From NCBI GenBank assembly GCA_001464425.1, contig LNEK01000030.1, positions 107,764 to 171,763 on the forward strand: a DNA stretch of 64,000 bases, written 5' to 3'. The notes below the pieces were generated by a model. That model was not told the origin of the DNA. It saw only the letters and a program-made list of their open reading frames with translations, and did no database searches. Below are positions 55,763-63,781 of this stretch, one piece after another. The position numbers and the translations under genes were made by a program. Every line of letters begins with the position of its first letter. Position 1 is the first letter of the stretch. The DNA is from Alphaproteobacteria bacterium Ga0077535. GTDB taxonomy: Bacteria; Pseudomonadota; Alphaproteobacteria; Caulobacterales; Aquidulcibacteraceae.

Positions 55763-55790
55763 CCGCCGGTGCGCAAGCGCCGGCGGTTTT
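55763..55790 (+). terminator. Intrinsic terminator of the repeat-protein gene
   Basis: A 10-base stem, CCGCCGGTGC (55763-55772) and GCGCCGGCGG (55777-55786) with one G-T wobble, closes a GCAA tetraloop and is followed by TTTT. It ends 50 bases after the stop codon. Confidence 0.85.
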
Positions 55791-55830
55791 GCCTTATGCT
55801 GGCCCCGTTTCCGCGTACACCAGAGCAGCA

Positions 55831-56061
55831 ATGGCACCGCCACACCCTACCCGCCTGCGCGAAGTCGAAGCGCCGCTCGCACATGACAGCCAAGTCATCG
55901 ACGCGCGCTTCAAAGTGGTGGGCCGGAAAACGCGCGCGCTGCGCATTTTCTGGGGCGCACTGGTTGCGATCTTCTGGGCGGCGCTGATCGGCTTTCTAAT
56001 TCCGCCGGCCTGGATTTTCTTCGAGAGCATTGGCGAAATGTTCGCCGCAGGCACGCCTTAG
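55831..56061 (+). CDS. Small single-span membrane protein
   Basis: A 76-residue protein. Its N-terminal half is polar and basic, followed by a hydrophobic segment (about 41-70, LRIFWGALVAIFWAALIGFLIPPAWIFF). It is probably anchored in the membrane by this segment. ATG 55831 was chosen as the first after the terminator; only a weak GAGCA precedes it. Its last four bases overlap the convergent yebC gene. No family was recognised. Confidence 0.55.
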   Translation: MAPPHPTRLREVEAPLAHDSQVIDARFKVVGRKTRALRIFWGALVAIFWAALIGFLIPPAWIFFESIGEMFAAGTP

Positions 56062-56804
56062 GCGCTCAACCGCGCCAGTTCTTCCTCGCTAATGTCTTCG
56101 TTCGAATAGACGTCCTGCACATCGTCCAGATCGTCGAGCTGCGTTAGCAGCTTCATCAGCGTCTCGGCCTGATCACCTTCAACCGGGATGGCGAGATCGG
56201 TGCGCCAGACGAACTTAGCGCTCGCCGGATCGCCGAACTTTTTCGTCAATGCCTGCGACACGCCGATAAGCGCATTCATATCGCAGGTGACGACGTGCTG
56301 CTCATCTTCCACCACGCAATCATCGGCGCCGGCTTCGATCGCGGCTTCGAGCATCGCATCTTCGCTGGCGGCAGCGAGCGGATAGCGCACTTCGCCGATC
56401 CTGCGCCATGAGTTCGAGACCGAATTGGTTTCGCCGAGATTGCCGCCCGATTTGGTGAACGCCGCGCGCACTTCGCCAGCGGTGCGGTTCTTATTGTCAG
56501 TGAGGCATTCGACAATGACGCCGACGCCGCCGGGGCCGAAGCCCTCATAGCGGATCTCGTCGAGATTTTCAGCGCCAGCGCCGCCGCCCTTATCGACGGC
56601 GCGCTGAATGTTATCCTTCGGCATATTGACGGCGCGGCCGGAGGCAATGGCGCGATAAAGCCGCGGATTGGCGTTCGGATCGGGACCGCCCAGTTTCACC
56701 GCCGCCTGAATTTCGCGCGCGATCTTGGTGAAGACCTGCGCGCGCTTTTTATCCTGCCCGCCCTTGCGGTGTTGAATGTTCGCGTATTTTGAGTGACCTG
56801 CCAT
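56058..56804 (-). CDS. yebC: YebC/PmpR-family protein (TACO1 homologue)
   Basis: A 248-residue cytoplasmic protein with the family hallmarks: MAGHSKYANIQHRKGGQDKKRAQVFTKIAREI, MPKDNIQRAVDKGGG, YEGFGPGGVGVIVECLTDNKNRTAGEVR and TKSGGNLGE. The family was described as transcriptional regulators (PmpR) and more recently as ribosome-associated factors that ease stalling at proline-rich sequences. Here a Ser/Arg stretch (SVSNSWRRIGEV) replaces the usual hydrophobic VAFMF segment, a modest deviation. Confidence 0.92.
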   Translation of the reverse strand: MAGHSKYANIQHRKGGQDKKRAQVFTKIAREIQAAVKLGGPDPNANPRLYRAIASGRAVNMPKDNIQRAVDKGGGAGAENLDEIRYEGFGPGGVGVIVECLTDNKNRTAGEVRAAFTKSGGNLGETNSVSNSWRRIGEVRYPLAAASEDAMLEAAIEAGADDCVVEDEQHVVTCDMNALIGVSQALTKKFGDPASAKFVWRTDLAIPVEGDQAETLMKLLTQLDDLDDVQDVYSNEDISEEELARLSA

Positions 56805-56855
56805 GGCCGGGGCTTCTAGCTGGGGGTTCGCAATTTCTCAAGGCGGCTTGCCGCC

Positions 56856-57047
56856 TCAGCCGGCGTTTCGGGGTGGGCGCCAGTTCGATCGGTCCTCGAG
56901 GTGTTTGAGCGTGGTCAACCGCTCGGCGATCGCGCTAGCCCGCTCGGCAATGCGATACCAGCGCTCCGCTGCGGCGAGATCGCCGCGGCGGCTGGCTGCG
57001 CGCGCGTGCTGCACAGCTTTGAAAACATCGTAGGGCGAAGTGGACAT
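56856..57047 (-). CDS. Small helical protein of unknown function
   Basis: A 63-residue protein rich in Ala, Arg and Glu, reading SPYDVFKAVQHARAASRRGDLAAAERWYRIAERASAIAERL, a likely helical hairpin of TPR-like or antiparallel type. A very strong ribosome-binding site (GGAGGAG) precedes the ATG at 57047. It is oriented with yebC upstream of it in the same direction but across a short gap. No family was recognised. Confidence 0.65.
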   Translation of the reverse strand: MSTSPYDVFKAVQHARAASRRGDLAAAERWYRIAERASAIAERLTTLKHLEDRSNWRPPRNAG

Positions 57048-57581
57048 AGCTCCTCCGTTGCGCGCTAGGCGCGCGTCATCCTTGTTGGCTTGCGCCGGAA
57101 AAATGGAGAGCGGGACGCGATGGGTCTCGTCTCGTTAGTGCGCCGCGAACGGCGCGAATTAGACGCGATCCATCGCGTCCCATGATTGATTTTTACCGGC
57201 TTGGCGCGAGGAGGTCTTTCACTCCCGTGGCTCAGCGCCGGCAGCGTGCAGGCTGTCTTGTTCGTTGACAGTCCCTGGTTTCTCTTCCCGTCGTTTCCGC
57301 CTTATCAGGGCTTTCCCTCGGGCTTCAGCGTGTGCGGATGGTCTCGCTCACGCTCCACGCTCAATCATATCGCTCGTCGCATTGGGTCGAACATTGGCCA
57401 ACTGCCCTCCAGCGGAGCGATGCGTGGATTGTACGGCAGCTTTAGAGGTGTGGGATAAGCTTTTTGCGCGGCGCTATTTCCAGGTTGGAGCGCGGGCCTC
57501 CGGCCCGCATGGGCGCCATAACTTGAAAGGCCGGCACAATGCGGGCCGGAGGCCCGCGCTCCAACTTTTTGACTGACGCGC
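57048..57581. other. Gene-free stretch with nested inverted repeats
   Basis: No plausible gene is seen in these 534 bases. At 57112-57181 a 12-base inverted repeat (GGGACGCGATGG and CCATCGCGTCCC) encloses a second palindrome (GACGCGAT-CC-ATCGCGTC, 57162-57179) and a GCGCCG-CGAA-CGGCGC hairpin (57140-57155). The stretch 57190-57460 is lower in GC than its surroundings and has no obvious homology; the small frames there lack a ribosome-binding site. A perfect 27-base inverted repeat follows at 57484-57565 (separate entry). It could hold structured RNA or decayed mobile DNA. Confidence 0.6.
57484..57570. repeat. REP-like element: perfect 27-base inverted repeat
   Basis: The 27 bases at 57484-57510 are the exact reverse complement of 57539-57565; the spacer is 28 bases. 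Each arm contains its own hairpin, GCGGGCC-TCC-GGCCCGC. TTTTT follows on the plus strand. This is the shape of an intergenic REP-type repeat. No gene lies in a position to use it as a terminator on the plus strand. Confidence 0.8.
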
Positions 57582-58040
57582 TTAGACCAACCACCCCTTC
57601 GGGTTTGGGATGGGTTTGCGCATGACGCCGAGCACGAGGCCAATTATGGCGCGCACGACGGCCCAGATGGTCACGGCGACGGTGATGTAGAAGCCGACGA
57701 TCGCCAGCGCACCGAGGATCATGCCGAGCAGGCTCGCTAGTACGTTGATGGCGTAGCCGATGATCAAGGTGCGCAGCGCGTGTTCGTGGTGGGTGTTGGC
57801 CCACGGCATGGCTTCGCCGCGATTGGTGTAGACCAAAAGCACGGCGGCGACGGCGACCGCGAGCGAGATGAACGACCACGGCACGGTGGTCAGGAAAAAG
57901 TTCAGCAGGAACGCCGCAATCGTCAGCAGATGCGCGAGCACGACTTTGCCGCGGTGCGATTTGAGGCCGAGCCCGCCCTGCTGGCGCACGGCAGGCTTCT
58001 TCGGCGGGCGGCGAAACGGCGTGACGTTATCGGATGGCAT
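57582..58040 (-). CDS. DUF4870-like membrane protein
   Basis: A 152-residue protein with a basic N-terminus (FRRPPKKPAVRQQ) and four hydrophobic segments. The centre, MPWANTHHEHALRTLIIGYAINVLASLLGMILGALAIVGFYI, resembles the DUF4870 family of small membrane proteins. It ends at the edge of the repeat-rich stretch. The function is unknown. Confidence 0.65.
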   Translation of the reverse strand: MPSDNVTPFRRPPKKPAVRQQGGLGLKSHRGKVVLAHLLTIAAFLLNFFLTTVPWSFISLAVAVAAVLLVYTNRGEAMPWANTHHEHALRTLIIGYAINVLASLLGMILGALAIVGFYITVAVTIWAVVRAIIGLVLGVMRKPIPNPKGWLV

Positions 58041-58130
58041 GCGCTTGTGTACGGCGATGCGGGCGCATCAAGCAAGGCGCGCGGGCGCAATCCGGTGGAC
58101 GCTGTGTTGGAACCGTGGCCTAGTCTGCCG

Positions 58131-58553
58131 ATGTCTTCTGCCCGCGACCTCTTTCCCGTAACGCAAACGACGGTGGATGCCGTCTATGACGTTATCTTTG
58201 CGCCTTGGCTGAAAGAAATCGGGCTTACGGATTTCAAGGTTGAGGCCGGGCGCGCTTCGGCGCGGCTGCCGGAAGCGGACCATCTGAAGTTTCGCAATGG
58301 CGGCGTGTGCGGCCAGGCGCTGATGGCGGCGATCGATACGGTCGCGGTGTTGGCGGTGGCGACGGGCGATAAAGAGATTAAGGGCACGGCCTATCAGCAC
58401 ACGCAGTTTCTGCGCTCGGCGCGGGGTGACGATATGATTGTCACCGCTGAAGTGCTGCGCGCCGGCAAGAGCACGGCTTATGTCGATACGCGCATCACGT
58501 TTGTCGGCAGCGGCGCGCTGGTTGCGCATGCTGTACTTGAGTTTGCGTTCTGA
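58131..58553 (+). CDS. PaaI-type hot-dog thioesterase (first of two)
   Basis: A 140-residue hot-dog-fold protein of the PaaI/YiiD type: FRNGGVCGQALMAAIDTVAVLAVATGD is the conserved segment with the CoA-binding Gly-Gly and catalytic acidic residue, and VTAEVLRAGKSTAYVDTRI completes the sheet. It probably hydrolyses an acyl-CoA ester. No ribosome-binding site precedes the ATG. It is followed eight bases later by a second member, a likely heteromer or duplication. Confidence 0.8.
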   Translation: MSSARDLFPVTQTTVDAVYDVIFAPWLKEIGLTDFKVEAGRASARLPEADHLKFRNGGVCGQALMAAIDTVAVLAVATGDKEIKGTAYQHTQFLRSARGDDMIVTAEVLRAGKSTAYVDTRITFVGSGALVAHAVLEFAF

Positions 58554-58561
58554 GGGGCCAC

Positions 58562-59011
58562 ATGCCGCCGATTGAGATTACCAAAGCGGATTATGATGCC
58601 GGCAGGATCGGCGCGAATTTCACCCATCCGCCCTGCGCGGCGCATCTCAATGCACGCTTTGAGAGCCACGACCCGGCGGCAGGCGTGTTGCGTATCTCAT
58701 TCATGCCGCGCCCTGAATTCGCCAATCCCGGCGGCACTGTTCAGGGCGGCTTCATCGCCGCGATGATGGATGACACGATGGGACCGGTTGTGCTGGCGGC
58801 GACGGGCGGCGCGAAAGGGCCGGTGACTTGCGATCTCAACACGTCGTATTTCGCAGCAGCCAAAATTGGCGAGCGCTGCATCGTCGAGGCGCGCATCGAG
58901 AAGCTCGGCGGCTCGATCGTGTTTACGAGCGCGACGTTGTTCAACGAAGCCGGCGATGTGCTGGCGAAAGCCACGCAAACGGCGCGGCTCGTGGATACGC
59001 CGAAAAGCTAA
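58562..59011 (+). CDS. PaaI-type hot-dog thioesterase (second of two)
   Basis: A 149-residue hot-dog protein: FANPGGTVQGGFIAAMMDDTMGPVVLA, with the HGG-like Gly-Gly and catalytic Asp, and CDLNTSYFAAAKIGERCIVEARI. It resembles the previous gene in fold but not closely in sequence. GAGGGG lies just before the ATG. It overlaps the DoxX gene tail to tail by four bases. Substrate unknown. Confidence 0.82.
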   Translation: MPPIEITKADYDAGRIGANFTHPPCAAHLNARFESHDPAAGVLRISFMPRPEFANPGGTVQGGFIAAMMDDTMGPVVLAATGGAKGPVTCDLNTSYFAAAKIGERCIVEARIEKLGGSIVFTSATLFNEAGDVLAKATQTARLVDTPKS

Positions 59012-59379
59012 GCTGGCGCGCGCGGCTTGCTGACCATCCAAATGATCCAGATCAGCACCGGTTGCGCTACCAGGCGCAGCCACAGAGCGGGCGTGCCGAT
59101 ATAGGCGTAGCGCTCGGCGTGCAGCAGCATTTCGATGTGAACGGGCGTCACGCAAATTGCGAAAGCGATCAGCGCCCAGCCGGCGATCCGGCGCGTGCGC
59201 GGCCAGAGCAGAGCGAGTGCGCCGGCGATTTCGAGCGCGCCGGTCAGCAGCACGACTTCGCGCGGGTATGGCACATAAGGCGGCACGACGGAGGCGAACG
59301 TGTCCGTCGCAACGAAATGGCCGATGCCGCCCGCGAAGAACCAGATGAAGACGAGCGCGAGACCCGCTAAGCGCCACAT
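59008..59379 (-). CDS. DoxX-like membrane protein
   Basis: A 123-residue protein with four membrane segments, of the DoxX/SURF4-like type: LVFIWFFAGGIGHFV, VPYPREVVLLTGALEIAGALALLWPRTRRIAGW and ICVTPVHIEMLLHAERY. Members are implicated in sulfur or thiol metabolism and redox homeostasis, but function is unproved. It lies three bases upstream of the putA stop on the same strand and so may be co-transcribed with putA as the downstream gene. Confidence 0.75.
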   Translation of the reverse strand: MWRLAGLALVFIWFFAGGIGHFVATDTFASVVPPYVPYPREVVLLTGALEIAGALALLWPRTRRIAGWALIAFAICVTPVHIEMLLHAERYAYIGTPALWLRLVAQPVLIWIIWMVSKPRAPA

Positions 59380-59382
59380 AAG

Positions 59383-62300
59383 CTAGAGGTTCAGCAATTG
59401 GGGGTCGCCGCCTTGGGCGGCGATGTTGTTGCTGATGGCGCGCTCTTCGCCGAAGCGCGGCAGATAATTTGGGCCTCCCGCTTTCGGGCCGGTGCCGCTG
59501 AGGCCGGAGCCGCCGAACGGCTGCACGCCAACGACTGCGCCGACGACGGTGCGGTTGATGTAAACATTGCCCGCAGGCACCGCTTCGATCACTTCGGCCG
59601 CGAAGCTTTCGAGGCGCGAGTGCACGCCGAGCGTGAGGCCATAGCCTTTGCTTGCGAGCTGCGCGCCGATGTTGGCGATATCAGCGGGGTCGTAGCGGAC
59701 GACGTGCAGGATCGGGCCGAACACTTCTTTGTCGAGCTGATCGAGGCTGCTGAGTTCGATCAAGGCCGGGCCGAAGAAGTTTCCGCCGAGATGGCTGACG
59801 TCGATCTGCTTCAGCACGCGCGCTTCTTTCGACATGCGCGCCATGTGCTTGTCGAGATTGGCTTTGGCTTCGGCGTCGATGATCGGGCCGATATCGGTGA
59901 ACGGATCAGCGGGATCGCCCATGATGAGCGCATCCATCGCGCCGATAAGTGTCTTGATCGTCTCGTCGGCGGTGTCGTGCGGCAGGAAAAGCAAGCGCAA
60001 GCTGGAGCAGCGTTGGCCGGCGGAGTTGAAGGCGGAGACGATCACGTCGTCGACCACTTGCTCTTTCAAAGCGGTGGTGTCCACGAAAAGGCCGTTGAGG
60101 CCGCCAGTTTCGGCGATCAGCGGCACGATCGGCCCATCCTTGGCAGCGAGCGTGCGGTTGATGATGCGCGCGACTTCGGTGGAGCCGGTGAAGGCAACGC
60201 CGGCAATGCGCGGATCGGCAACGAGTTCGCCGCCGACTTTGCCGTCGCCCTGCACGAGCTGCAGCACGTCGTCCGGCAGGCCGGCTTCGCGGAAGAGCTT
60301 TACCGCAAACTCCGCAATGCGCGGCGTTTGTTCGGCGGGCTTGGCGACAACGGTGTTGCCAGCGGCGAGCGCGGCGGCGAGCTGGCCAGTGAAGATCGCG
60401 AGCGGGAAATTCCACGGGCTGATGCACACGAAAACGCCGCGGCCGTGCATTTCAAGGTGATCAGTTTCACCTGCCGGTGACGGCAGCGCGCGCGGGCCGG
60501 CGAACAGGCGCTCGGCTTCGGCGGCGTAATAGCGGCAAAAGTCGATGGCTTCGCGGACTTCATCGATTGAATCTTGCAGGTTGCGCCCGGCTTCGCGCGC
60601 GATCAATGCCACCAGCGGATCGTGGTAAGCTTGGAGCTTGTCCGCCATCGCGCGCAGGATTGTGCCGCGCGCGGCGCCGCCTTTAGCGTTCCATTGTTTA
60701 AAGGCGGACAGTGCGGTGGTGATGGCTTCTCCCCCTCTCCCTTGCGGAGAGGGGGTTGGGGGGTGAGGGGCGTTCAAGCGATCAGGCGCCTGCGTGTCGG
60801 CATGCCCCCCCTCACCCTGCTCTCTCCCCCACGAGGGGGGAGAGGGTGAGAGGAGCGCGTCACGATCTGACTTGATGGAGAGATCGCGGCCGGTGGAGTT
60901 GCGGCGGCTGGCGCCGAAGATTTGCGACGGCGGCGGCAGGCGGCGATGGCGATGCGGGTTCGCTTCAAGCTTCGCGATCGGATCAGCGGCGACGATGTCG
61001 GGCGAGACGTCGTCGTCGAGGAATGAATGCACGAAGCTGGTGTTGGCGCCGTTCTCCAGCAAACGCCGCACAAGGTACGGCAGCAAATCTTCGTGTCCGC
61101 CGACGGGCGCATAGACGCGCACAGGCGGCGGCGGATCGACGGCGAGATAAAGCGCCTCGCCCATGCCGTGCAGGCGCTGGAATTCGAAGTCGGTGCGCCC
61201 GGCGCTGGCGGCCATGCGGCGGATGGCGGCGACGGTGTGGGCGTTGTGGGTTGCAAATTGCGGGAAGATGGCGCTGCCGGCTCGTAAGAGATCGCGCGCG
61301 CAGGCCATGTAGTGGACGTCGGTGGCGGCTTTGGTTGTCCAGACCGGGAAATCGGTGCGGCCCATCACTTGCGCGCGTTTGACTTCGCCATCCCAGTACG
61401 CGCCCTTCACCAAGCGCACTTGAATCGGCGCGCCGCGGCGGCGCGAGAGTGAGACGAGGCGCTCGATCACCGCGCGCGTGCGTTTCTGGTACGCCTGGAT
61501 GACGACGCCGAGGCCTTCCCAATCCTTCAGCGAAGGTTCGAGCGCGAGTTTTTCGAACAGTTTCAGAGACAGCACGAGGCGATCGGCTTCTTCCGCATCG
61601 AGCGAGAGGCCGATGTTCCACTTCTTGGCGCTCTCCGCGAGTTGCAGAACGCGCGGGTAAAGCTCGCGCATCACGCGCTGCTGTTGGCGCGCCTCGTAGC
61701 GCGGATGTAGCGCCGAGAGCTTCACCGAGACGCCGTTGGAGGCGTGCGGACCCTGCCCGCCTGCCGCTTCGCCGACCGCGTCGATCGCGCTGGCGTAGCT
61801 GCGCAGATAGCGCTCAGCGTCTTCGTCGGTGCGGGCGCCTTCGCCCAGCATGTCGAACGAGTAGCGGGTGGCGAGACCTTGGCGCACCATGCCGGCGCCG
61901 CGCTTCAGCGCTTCGTCGATGTTGCGGCCGAGTACGAATTGTTCGCCGAGGATGCGCATGGCTTGCATGGCGCCGGCGCGCACGACGGGTTCGCCCATGC
62001 GCTTGATCAATTTGCCGACGACTTCGCTGGCTTCGCCCTTCAGATCTTCCGGCAGATTGACGACGCGGCCGGTGAGCATCAGGCCGAACGTGCCGGCATT
62101 GACCAGCCAATGATCGGACTTGCCGAGGTGCGCGGCCCATTGGCCGGTGCTGATCTTTTCGGCGATCAGTTTGTCGGCGGTTTCGGCGTCCGGCACGCGC
62201 AGCAACGCTTCGGCCAAACACATGAGCGCGAGGCCTTCGGCGTTGGAGAGGCCGAACTCTTCGAGAAAGCTCTCCATCACGCCTTTGCGGCGCTTCAGGG

Positions 62301-62478
62301 CGCGGGCTGCAACGACCAAGGCGCGCGCTTCGGCATTGACGCTCGCGCGGGCGGCGGCGTCGAGCGGCGTATCGGCCAGGAGCGCGGCGACGGCGGCGTC
62401 CTCATCTTGATATTTCAGAGCGTCGAGGCTGTCCCAGTCGATGCTGGCGGACGGGTGCGGCGTGGCGGTGGTTTGCAT
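59383..62478 (-). CDS. putA: Bifunctional proline dehydrogenase / P5C dehydrogenase PutA
   Basis: PutA oxidises proline to glutamate in two steps. The 1031-residue protein has the proline dehydrogenase barrel (about 150-500, with SVKLSALHPRYEARQQ, VRLVKGAYWDGEVKRAQ and EFQRLHGMGE) and the P5C dehydrogenase domain (about 590-1025, with ISPWNFPLAIFTGQLAAALAAGN and the catalytic Glu in AETGGLNG). The catalytic Cys is in NSAGQRCSSLR. There is no N-terminal ribbon-helix-helix domain, so it is not a repressor. Residues about 541-584, in the linker, are translated from an inserted palindromic repeat. ATG 62478 precedes the homologous part; the frame extends further upstream. Confidence 0.95.
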   Translation of the reverse strand: MQTTATPHPSASIDWDSLDALKYQDEDAAVAALLADTPLDAAARASVNAEARALVVAARALKRRKGVMESFLEEFGLSNAEGLALMCLAEALLRVPDAETADKLIAEKISTGQWAAHLGKSDHWLVNAGTFGLMLTGRVVNLPEDLKGEASEVVGKLIKRMGEPVVRAGAMQAMRILGEQFVLGRNIDEALKRGAGMVRQGLATRYSFDMLGEGARTDEDAERYLRSYASAIDAVGEAAGGQGPHASNGVSVKLSALHPRYEARQQQRVMRELYPRVLQLAESAKKWNIGLSLDAEEADRLVLSLKLFEKLALEPSLKDWEGLGVVIQAYQKRTRAVIERLVSLSRRRGAPIQVRLVKGAYWDGEVKRAQVMGRTDFPVWTTKAATDVHYMACARDLLRAGSAIFPQFATHNAHTVAAIRRMAASAGRTDFEFQRLHGMGEALYLAVDPPPPVRVYAPVGGHEDLLPYLVRRLLENGANTSFVHSFLDDDVSPDIVAADPIAKLEANPHRHRRLPPPSQIFGASRRNSTGRDLSIKSDRDALLSPSPPSWGREQGEGGHADTQAPDRLNAPHPPTPSPQGRGGEAITTALSAFKQWNAKGGAARGTILRAMADKLQAYHDPLVALIAREAGRNLQDSIDEVREAIDFCRYYAAEAERLFAGPRALPSPAGETDHLEMHGRGVFVCISPWNFPLAIFTGQLAAALAAGNTVVAKPAEQTPRIAEFAVKLFREAGLPDDVLQLVQGDGKVGGELVADPRIAGVAFTGSTEVARIINRTLAAKDGPIVPLIAETGGLNGLFVDTTALKEQVVDDVIVSAFNSAGQRCSSLRLLFLPHDTADETIKTLIGAMDALIMGDPADPFTDIGPIIDAEAKANLDKHMARMSKEARVLKQIDVSHLGGNFFGPALIELSSLDQLDKEVFGPILHVVRYDPADIANIGAQLASKGYGLTLGVHSRLESFAAEVIEAVPAGNVYINRTVVGAVVGVQPFGGSGLSGTGPKAGGPNYLPRFGEERAISNNIAAQGGDPQLLNL
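60727..60855 (-). repeat. Palindromic repeat inserted in frame in putA
   Basis: About 129 bases on the minus strand carry two short hairpins with GGGTGAGGGG and its complement CCCCTCACCC between them. The right half (GAACGCCCCTCACCCCCC followed by a GCAAGGGAGAGGGGGAG hairpin) is almost the same as in the uvrC insert at 5214-5332. It lies in the linker between the two enzyme domains. It is read as LNAPHPP followed by QGRGGE, the same frame as in uvrC. Confidence 0.8.
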
Positions 62479-62568
62479 GGCGGGCTTTTGCGCGCGTCCG
62501 GCCCTTAGGGCAAGCGGGCGGCGGCTGCCCCTTGCGCGGCAGGGCATCGCAGGCCAGAACGCGCCCCA

Positions 62569-63777
62569 ATGAGCAGCGACGCCAACACCGCCGCGCCGGC
62601 GAACCAGGACGCACACAGCGCCGAGGCGCCGGCCCTCGCGACCAAAGTGCTTCTCGTCACCGACGCCTGGGAGCCCCAGGTCAATGGCGTGGTGCGCACC
62701 CTCTCAAGCACGACGCAGGAATTGCGGGCGATGGGCTGCGAAGTGGAGGTGATCTCCCCGGCTGATTATCCGAACACCATTCCGCTCATCACCTATTCGG
62801 AAATCCGGCTCGCACTTGGCGCGCGCGACGATGTCGAGGATCGCTTTCTCTCCTTCGCACCGGACGCCGTCCATATCGCCACCGAAGGCACGCTGGGCTG
62901 GGATGCGCGGGCGATTTGCCTGAAGCACAAGTTTCCGTTCACGACGAGCTACCACACGCAGTTTCCGGAATACGTCACGGCACGCTTTCCGTGGATCCCG
63001 CTATGGGCCGGCTATCGCTACATGCACGCGTTCCACGACAAGTCCGGGCGCGTCATGGTGGCGACGCCGACGATGCAAAAGCAGCTAGAGCTGCAGGGCT
63101 TCCGCAACACGGCGATCTGGAGCCGCGGCGTCGACATCGAACAATTCCATCCGAGCAAGCGCGGCATCGACGGCGGCGTGTACCCGGCAGACCTGCCCCG
63201 TCCGATCTTCGCCTATGTCGGCCGCGTTTCGGTTGAGAAGAATATCGAAGCTTTCCTGAAGCTCGATCTGCCCGGCTCGAAAGTCGTGGTCGGCGGCGGC
63301 CCGGCGCTTGATGAGTTGAAGGCGAAATATCCGGGCGCGACGTTCACTGGACCCAAATTCGGCGAAGAGCTGGCGCGCCATTATGCGGATGCAGACGTCT
63401 TCGTGTTTCCGAGTTTCACCGACACGTTCGGCTTGGTGATTCTCGAAGCGGCGGCGTGCGGTACGCCTGTCGCCGGGTACATCGCGCCGGGGCCTCAGGA
63501 TATTCTGCCCGGTACTGGCGCTGGCATCGTCGACAACGATTTACAGAAAGCCTGCCTGGAAGCGCTGCAGCTCAAGCGCGAAGATGCGCGCGCCTTGGCC
63601 GAGCGTTATTCGTGGCGCGCCTGCGCAGTGGAATTCCGGCGCAATCTAGAGCCGCTGCCGAAGGAGCGCGGGCGCCGCTTCTGGCACAAGCTCGCGGACC
63701 TCCGCAAACGCGCCAAGGAGCGCCGCCGCATCGCCCGCGACAAGCGCTTGGCCGAGCGCGCTAAAGCAAAGCGCTAG
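62569..63777 (+). CDS. Glycosyltransferase family 4 (mannosyltransferase MgtA-like)
   Basis: A 402-residue GT-B glycosyltransferase: KVLLVTDAWEPQVNGVVRTLSSTTQELRAMG, then PDAVHIATEGTLGWDAR, FTTSYHTQFPEY, VGRVSVEKNIEAFLKL and the donor-site SFTDTFGLVILEAAACGTPVAGY. Relatives transfer mannose or glucose to diacylglycerol-linked or phosphatidylinositol-type lipids. The C-terminus is a very basic tail (RKRAKERRRIARDKR) that could bind membranes. It diverges from putA over 90 bases. Confidence 0.85.
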   Translation: MSSDANTAAPANQDAHSAEAPALATKVLLVTDAWEPQVNGVVRTLSSTTQELRAMGCEVEVISPADYPNTIPLITYSEIRLALGARDDVEDRFLSFAPDAVHIATEGTLGWDARAICLKHKFPFTTSYHTQFPEYVTARFPWIPLWAGYRYMHAFHDKSGRVMVATPTMQKQLELQGFRNTAIWSRGVDIEQFHPSKRGIDGGVYPADLPRPIFAYVGRVSVEKNIEAFLKLDLPGSKVVVGGGPALDELKAKYPGATFTGPKFGEELARHYADADVFVFPSFTDTFGLVILEAAACGTPVAGYIAPGPQDILPGTGAGIVDNDLQKACLEALQLKREDARALAERYSWRACAVEFRRNLEPLPKERGRRFWHKLADLRKRAKERRRIARDKRLAERAKAKR

Positions 63778-63781
63778 AGCT

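Noticed and set aside
57186..57458. A 90-codon plus-strand frame in the gene-free stretch
   Set aside because: No ribosome-binding site, atypical codon use and no recognised similarity; kept as noncoding.
59398..60480. 360-codon frame opposite putA
   Set aside because: Shadow of the P5C dehydrogenase domain, whose active-site Glu and Cys are on the minus strand.
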